A stretch of 64,000 bases of DNA from Bacteroidales bacterium (lineage in GTDB: Bacteria > Bacteroidota > Bacteroidia > Bacteroidales > P3): the NCBI GenBank assembly GCA_017559135.1, contig JAFYSZ010000001.1, positions 343,049-407,048 of the forward strand, read 5' to 3'. The position numbers were made by a program, and so were the translations under genes. Positions 59,811-64,000 of the stretch are shown here, piece by piece; positions within the stretch are counted from its first letter, which is position 1; every line of letters begins with the position of its first letter. The notes below the pieces were generated by a model. That model was not told where the DNA came from and did no database searches. It saw only the letters and a list, made by a program, of their open reading frames with translations.

Positions 59811-60674
59811 ATGAGAATAGCATCAAATAAAATAAAAGATATTATACAATTCGCATATCAAGAACTCGATTCAATATACGAAAAGCAAGAAATAAGAACA
59901 ATGATTCACACTATAATAGAACACTTTACAGATTTCAATCTAATGAAAATACTAAGTCAAAAAGACGAATTAAGAGTTAGTGAATCAGAACTATTAAAAA
60001 TCAATTTTGCAATAAAAGATTTAAAAAAAGAAAAGCCACTACAACAAATAATAGGCTATACTGACTTTCTTGATATAAGAATAGAAGTAAACGAACACGT
60101 ACTTATACCGAGAGTAGAGACAGAAGAAATAGTCCAACGCATAATAAGAGAAAACAAAAACAAAAATCCAAAACGAATTGCCGACCTTTGCTCCGGTAGC
60201 GGTTGCATTTCAATCGCATTAAAGAAAGCTTTTCCACAATCAGAAGTCTATGCGTACGAAATAAGCGAAGAAGCGATCAAAAAAAGCATAGAAAATGCAG
60301 AAAAAAACAAAGAAAAAATAAATTTTTTCAAAGAAAACATTTTAAAAAGTACAGAAAAAAATCAAGAATTTGACATTATAGTATCAAATCCGCCTTATGT
60401 AAGAGAATGCGAAAAGACCTTAATGAGAAATAATGTACTTTTATACGAACCAAGTTTAGCCTTATTTGTAAGCGATGAAGATCCACTGATTTTTTACAAA
60501 CACATTTTAGAATTTTGCAATAGAAATTTAGCAAAAAATGGCTGTGTTTATATGGAAATTAACGAATTTTTAGGAAAAGAGACCGAATTATTATTCAAAA
60601 ACAAAGGATATAAAACCATTGTCTATAAAGACTTTAAAGATAAAGACAGATTAGTGTTTGCAAAAAAAGATTAA
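59811..60674 (+). CDS. prmC: PrmC, peptide chain release factor N5-glutamine methyltransferase
   Basis: Methylates the GGQ glutamine of release factors RF1 and RF2. 287 residues: N-terminal helical domain, [35 protein letters not shown] site [19 protein letters not shown], and [14 protein letters not shown] (NPPY). ATG at 59811 begins [12 protein letters not shown]; a promoter (TTG 59758-59760, 18 bases, TAAATTTG 59779-59786) supports it. Divergent from ribD and directly upstream of tRNA-Ser. Confidence 0.94.
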   Translation: MRIASNKIKDIIQFAYQELDSIYEKQEIRTMIHTIIEHFTDFNLMKILSQKDELRVSESELLKINFAIKDLKKEKPLQQIIGYTDFLDIRIEVNEHVLIPRVETEEIVQRIIRENKNKNPKRIADLCSGSGCISIALKKAFPQSEVYAYEISEEAIKKSIENAEKNKEKINFFKENILKSTEKNQEFDIIVSNPPYVRECEKTLMRNNVLLYEPSLALFVSDEDPLIFYKHILEFCNRNLAKNGCVYMEINEFLGKETELLFKNKGYKTIVYKDFKDKDRLVFAKKD

Positions 60675-60680
60675 CAAAAA

Positions 60681-60711
60681 TTTGTCAATATAAAAAAGAG
60701 TTGTACCTTTG
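60681..60711 (+). promoter_or_regulatory. Promoter of tRNA-Ser
   Basis: TTTG at 60681-60684, 19 bases, TACCTTTG at 60704-60711. The tRNA starts 6 bases after the -7 box, which shows the expected start-site spacing for promoters in this genome. Confidence 0.8.
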
Positions 60712-60716
60712 CACAC

Positions 60717-60801
60717 GGAAAGTTGGCAGAGTGGTCGAATGCGGCGGTCTTGAAAACCGTTGATCTTAACGGGTCCGGGGGTTCGAATCCCTCACTTTCC
60801 G
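60717..60801 (+). tRNA. tRNA-Ser (anticodon TGA)
   Basis: 85 bases. Acceptor stem GGAAAGT/ACTTTCC (60717-60723, 60794-60800) with discriminator G. The anticodon loop CTTGAAA gives anticodon TGA (reads UCA and wobble). It has the long class II variable arm (about GATCTTAACGGGTC) and T-loop GGTTCGAATCC. CCA is not encoded, so it is added by the cca product. Own promoter and terminator. Confidence 0.96.
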
Positions 60802-60805
60802 CTTC

Positions 60806-60828
60806 AAGTTAGGCAATGTGCCTAACTT
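60806..60828 (+). terminator. tRNA-Ser terminator
   Basis: AAGTTAGGCA (60806-60815) and TGCCTAACTT (60819-60828) form a perfect 10-bp stem with a 3-base loop, followed by T-run. Confidence 0.9.
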
Positions 60829-60840
60829 TTTTTATGTCTT

Positions 60841-60873
60841 TTTGTTTCCAATAACATAATTTTATTATTTTTG
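60841..60873 (+). promoter_or_regulatory. Promoter of the T9SS cargo gene
   Basis: TTTG at 60841-60844, 21 bases, TATTTTTG at 60866-60873, 27 bases before the ATG. Confidence 0.7.
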
Positions 60874-60900
60874 TCAAACAAAACATAAAACAAAAATAAT

Positions 60901-62124
60901 ATGAAGAAAAATTTATTAGCTTTATTAGGCTGTGTAATCACTATTACGGCCTTAGGACAACAACCCTTATTTCAAAAGCATACGAATTTACGTCAAGATG
61001 CAAAGGAATTAAACTTCCGTCCCGCAGAAAAAATGCTCACAACAGGTAATTACAATTATAAATTGTCTTCTTATAACTCTGATGACAATTACATAAATTG
61101 TAATTATTCTTACGATGCTCAACATCGTTTAATTTCTGTTTATGAAATCGTTCCCGCTGAATATGAATTGATAGACTCCGTTCGCTACAACGAATACAAT
61201 CAAATGGTACGTATTGATGGCTATCAATTATTTGGAAACACTTGGAAGAATGTTTATTATTTAGAATACACATATAATAATCAAGGACTTATTTCCTCTC
61301 GTTCAAACTATAATAATTTTGATGGAGTATTTGAAATAGGTGGAACTTATGAATATTTCTACAATTCAAACGGTCAAATCATTTCTTCTGAATTAACAAT
61401 GGCAGATGTGCTTTATCAAGTTGTGGAATATGAATACGAAAATAACCTTTTAGCAACTGAAACTTGGAGTTATAGCAATCCGTTTTCTCAATCCGATGCT
61501 TTTGAACCAGCAGAACGTATAGAATATACTTATAACAATGAAGGCAATTTAGCTCTCATTACATATAACACTTTTGATGGTTATTCATGGGAGGTTTACG
61601 GCACAAGAACTTACACTTACAATGAAGCAGGCAACTGTACCGAAGTACACGCTTACGATGCTGACGAAAACGAAACCGAACGTTCAATATTTACTTTTGA
61701 CAATCGCACACTTGAAGAAACACTTATGCCTTGGACTCCTGAAATGACACGTCCTTATACATACAACAATAATAATATTTACAGACTTGAAGAATATTGG
61801 GCACTTGATGTAAACTTCACTTTGCAATATGTATGTGATTATGAATATAACTACATAGACATTAACGCAGAAGTAGGTTTAGCCGATGTAGAAAAAAATC
61901 CTCTAAATATATTTCCTAACCCAACAAACAATTCTATTACAATTACAGGATTAGAAGAGGGTACACATAAAATGGAGATTATAGATATGTCAGGAAGAGT
62001 TGTAAAAACAGAAAACATTAAAAACTCACAACTAATTGACCTTTCCGCTTTACAAGAAGGTTGCTACCTTGTAAAAGTTCAAACAAACAAAACACTCCAC
62101 ACCGCAAAAGTAATTGTAAAATAA
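60901..62124 (+). CDS. Secreted T9SS cargo protein with YD-like repeats
   Basis: 407 residues. Signal peptide to TALGQ. Residues about 45-320 are runs of short Tyr/Asn-rich units such as YEYFYNSNGQIISS, IEYTYNNEGNLALI and RTYTYNEAGNCTEV, the RHS/YD-like pattern of beta-strand repeats. The C-terminus is a type A type IX sorting domain: LNIFPNPTNNSITITGL, MEIIDMSGRVVKTE, GCYLVKVQTNKTLHTAKVIVK. So it is exported across the outer membrane by T9SS and probably anchored or released at the surface. Ligand unknown. Single gene, ended by terminator copy 3. Confidence 0.85.
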   Translation: MKKNLLALLGCVITITALGQQPLFQKHTNLRQDAKELNFRPAEKMLTTGNYNYKLSSYNSDDNYINCNYSYDAQHRLISVYEIVPAEYELIDSVRYNEYNQMVRIDGYQLFGNTWKNVYYLEYTYNNQGLISSRSNYNNFDGVFEIGGTYEYFYNSNGQIISSELTMADVLYQVVEYEYENNLLATETWSYSNPFSQSDAFEPAERIEYTYNNEGNLALITYNTFDGYSWEVYGTRTYTYNEAGNCTEVHAYDADENETERSIFTFDNRTLEETLMPWTPEMTRPYTYNNNNIYRLEEYWALDVNFTLQYVCDYEYNYIDINAEVGLADVEKNPLNIFPNPTNNSITITGLEEGTHKMEIIDMSGRVVKTENIKNSQLIDLSALQEGCYLVKVQTNKTLHTAKVIVK

Positions 62125-62160
62125 ACAATAACCTTACCATTTATTAAAAAGAAAAAAAAT

Positions 62161-62205
62161 AAAACGCTCGTAAGTTTGAATTAAAGTAAGACTTACGAGC
62201 GTTTT
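62161..62205. terminator. Bidirectional terminator, copy 3 of the three-copy repeat
   Basis: AAAACGCTCGTAAGT (62161-62175) and ACTTACGAGCGTTTT (62191-62205) form a perfect 15-bp stem. The tail CTTTGAGTTA follows, as in the other two copies. It lies between the convergent T9SS cargo and WD40 genes. Confidence 0.9.
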
Positions 62206-62229
62206 TCTTTGAGTTAGAAAATCAAAGAC

Positions 62230-63330
62230 TTATTCTATTTTCCAAATCTTAATTGTGTTATCATAAGAACCACTGACAATGTGTTTTCCGTCAGGACTAA
62301 ATGCAATAGAACGTACACCTTTTGTATGTCCTTCTAAGGTTTTTATACATTTTCCCGACTCTGCATCCCATATTCTAATGCTATTATCTGGTGTTTTACT
62401 GTAAGGATTGTTTGAACCGCTGACGATATATTTTCCATTAGGACTATAAGCCAAGCAACTAACACTTCCAGAGCTTGCTTCTAAGGTTTTAACACATTCT
62501 CCTTTCTCTGCGTCCCATATCTTAATACTTTTTCCTCCCGTACTGCTGATAATCTTTTTTCCATCAGGGCTATATGCTAAGTATATTTGCGTTCCAGAAC
62601 CATTTGTTTTTAAAATTTTAACGCAATCGTAAGTTTTAGCATCAAAAATCTTTACATCACCAACACTAAAAGTATAACTAAGAATCGTGTCACCATTTTC
62701 TCTAATAATTTCTTCTTCAACACCTTTACTTCCCCCTGCAATAAAATATTTTCCATCAGGGCTATATGCCACAGAACTAATACCATCTAACCCCCAACCT
62801 AAGGTTTTAACGCAGTTTTCTGTACTTATTTTCCATATTTTAATACTTCCACTTGAACCACTACTAATAACATTTTTTCCATCGGGACTAAATGCCGCAG
62901 CTGAACCTCCTTCCAAGGTTATACTACAAGTACGATAAGTTTCAAGACTAAACGGAACCAATTCAGTGCCTTTGTTATACTCATTATACCACTCAGAAAT
63001 ACATTCTATGCTAATATCATCATGTTCTGTTCCTATAAGAATATGTTTTCCATCAGGACTAAATTTTGCAAATTCAGCGTCATAACCATTCCATGTATTA
63101 TTTATCTATCCTGTCTCTGCATTCCAAAACTGCATTACACCATTATTTGAACAACTAACAATGTATTTCCCATCGGGACTATACGCTACAGAAGTTATTG
63201 CAGGCTCTTCAATATGCCCCTGCATAGTTTTTATACATTTTACTTTCTTCTCATTCTGTGCAATTGATGTATTACAATATGCAAACAAAGCAGTAAAAAA
63301 TACAATCAATGTTAAAATTTTCAATTTCAT
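62230..63330 (-). pseudogene. Secreted seven-bladed WD40 protein, interrupted by one TAG
   Basis: Signal peptide MKLKILTLIVFFTALFAYC to IAQ, then WD40 blades recognisable by SPDGK/SPNGK. Frames 63330-63106 and 63105-62230 are in the same phase, separated only by TAG at 63108-63106 (NAETG, stop, INNTWNGYDAEFAKFSPDGKHI). Reading through gives seven SPDGK-type blades, a complete propeller, with about 366 residues. So one nonsense change (CAG or AAG to TAG would do) or a sequencing error broke it. It probably bound a protein or ligand in the periplasm. It overlaps nothing downstream and converges on the T9SS cargo gene. Confidence 0.85.
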
Positions 63331-63343
63331 AGTCTTTATTTTA

Positions 63344-63625
63344 TTAATTAATCCTAACAATAAATTCAATTAAAGTTCCTATAAGTAAAAGTATATAAAA
63401 ACTTCCGATAACAGACATATAGAACCCTCTTGTAAGAGTTTTATATCCTTTCATAGAGTATGCCCCTGGGTTTTCTTCAAAAGCCTTCATTCCTTTACGT
63501 GCTAAAATTACGCCTATTATTCCTAATAAACCGAAAAGCACCATTCCTATTGTCACAGAAAGGAATCCTAACACAAAGACCGTCCTTGCATAAGGCGGTC
63601 TTTGTTCTTTAATTGCTTTATTCAT
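63344..63625 (-). CDS. Small two-helix membrane protein (CCC-motif/DUF4190-like)
   Basis: 93 residues: basic start MNKAIKEQRPPYARTVFVLGFLSVTIGMVLFG, a loop GVILARKGMKAFEENPGAYSMKGYKTLTRGFYMSVIG, and a second helix. The G-x2-LAxKG-x-KAFxENPxxY pattern is that of small Bacteroidetes membrane proteins with CCC-motif/DUF4190-like domains, of unknown function. It starts on the last base of the preceding gene's stop and ends 14 bases before the WD40 gene, so the three probably share an mRNA. Confidence 0.7.
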   Translation of the reverse strand: MNKAIKEQRPPYARTVFVLGFLSVTIGMVLFGLLGIIGVILARKGMKAFEENPGAYSMKGYKTLTRGFYMSVIGSFYILLLIGTLIEFIVRIN

Positions 63626-64000
63626 TATTGTAGTCCTTGTAATGAGTGTTGTACTTGACTAATTAACTGAATTAAACTACACGATAATATTGCAACTAAT
63701 AGTATAATGTACAATCTTTCATTTCTTTCTTTGTAAACAGCAATGCAAGATGAAACAGCAACTGAAATAAAGTAAAGAAGAAATGAAAGCCATAACATTA
63801 ATGTACCTCCTGGCCAGTGGTGTGCTTGAAAGACTAAGCCTATAATTAAGAAAAACTTCGTAAAAAAGTTTAACATAACAACAGCCATTTTTTCACCGCT
63901 TTTCTTTTCTCTAAATATTTGCCATATTCCCAAAGCAATTCCTAAAAACATTAATATTACCGTAAATATTCCTAATGGCCAATGGTATACCCCGGCAAAA
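63625..64000 (-). CDS. Membrane protein with paired HWP motifs (5' end outside the window)
   Basis: The frame is open to the right edge, so the gene is cut; 124 residues are visible. Two similar halves each pass the membrane with an HWP motif: FAGVYHWPLGIFTVILMFLGIALG and LVFQAHHWPGGTLMLWLSFLLYF. This resembles the GldL-type helices of gliding/T9SS motors (QHWPG), but the length and other parts are not enough to call GldL. An internal ATG at 63951 is the first in the window but cuts the first HWP half. It overlaps the next gene by one base. Confidence 0.6.
   Translation of the reverse strand, partial: FAGVYHWPLGIFTVILMFLGIALGIWQIFREKKSGEKMAVVMLNFFTKFFLIIGLVFQAHHWPGGTLMLWLSFLLYFISVAVSSCIAVYKERNERLYIILLVAILSCSLIQLISQVQHSLQGLQ

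Noticed and set aside
60300..60365. Another coding copy of the 21-nt repeat in prmC (two CAAAG cores 21 nt apart)
   Set aside because: The protein aligns normally with PrmC here without an insertion, so Lys/Glu/Phe codon use explains it.
7018..63330. Reassigned stop codons as explanation of the two in-frame stops
   Set aside because: TAA, TAG and TGA all end normal full-length genes throughout the window, so recoding is not general; local nonsense changes or errors fit better.

Overview
The window is AT-rich chromosomal DNA from a member of the Bacteroidetes, most likely Bacteroidales. Three signs support this: many genes are preceded by the Bacteroidetes-type promoter (TTTG, about 16-21 bases, then TAnnTTTG); a secreted protein carries a type IX secretion C-terminal sorting domain; and the family repertoire fits (outer-membrane barrel/PorT-like, YfhO, eukaryote-type GlyRS, an NfnAB-like fused flavoprotein). 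Nothing in the sequence allows a species name.

Layout. 1-6.9 kb: folD (cut by the left edge), ffh, a NamZ-like exo-muramidase, then a rho-glyS-PAP2 operon. 7-8.1 kb: a YhcG/DUF1016 nuclease gene broken by one nonsense codon. 8.2-12.9 kb: gyrB and a YfhO membrane protein. 13-15.1 kb: a two-gene restriction-modification system. 15.4-31.5 kb: mostly conserved genes: rocD; cca-miaA-ompA-methyltransferase; outer-membrane proteins; the NfnAB-like fusion; and a tightly overlapping minus-strand operon of glycosyltransferase, murF, anmK, ECF sigma, anti-sigma-like protein, Spy-like protein and TauE-like permease. 31.6-35.3 kb: an accessory block with an HU-like protein, a small HTH protein, a winged-helix/family-A polymerase-like protein and a RhuM-Fic gene lying between 30-bp direct repeats. 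35.4-42.6 kb: an operon of a flippase, three alpha-glucan (glycogen) enzymes, an acyltransferase-like protein and rlmH. 42.7-46.7 kb: aat, a second RhuM gene and a cholesterol-dependent-cytolysin homologue, then a signal-peptide-only gene remnant. 46.7-64 kb: mainly housekeeping genes (alcohol and hydroxyacid dehydrogenases, dcp, a PagL-like deacylase, asd, clcA, xth, truA, a BtuF-like lipoprotein, a SAM hydrolase, ribD, prmC, tRNA-Ser), a T9SS cargo protein, a seven-bladed WD40 gene broken by one amber codon, and two small membrane proteins (the last cut by the right edge).

Most unusual content: (1) a dispersed family of AT-rich tandem repeats with an exact 21-nt period, found in at least eight intergenic sites and also inside coding genes (clearest in murF, where it adds an in-frame peptide); (2) a cytolysin-family pore-former with a divergent membrane-recognition tip, bracketed by these repeats; (3) a small-initiator-like protein with all three family-A polymerase motifs; (4) a RhuM-Fic cassette between perfect 30-bp repeats; (5) perfect palindromes at the equivalent place in both RhuM genes; (6) a three-copy terminator repeat whose conserved part extends beyond the hairpin. 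No transposase, integrase, CRISPR array or rRNA was seen.
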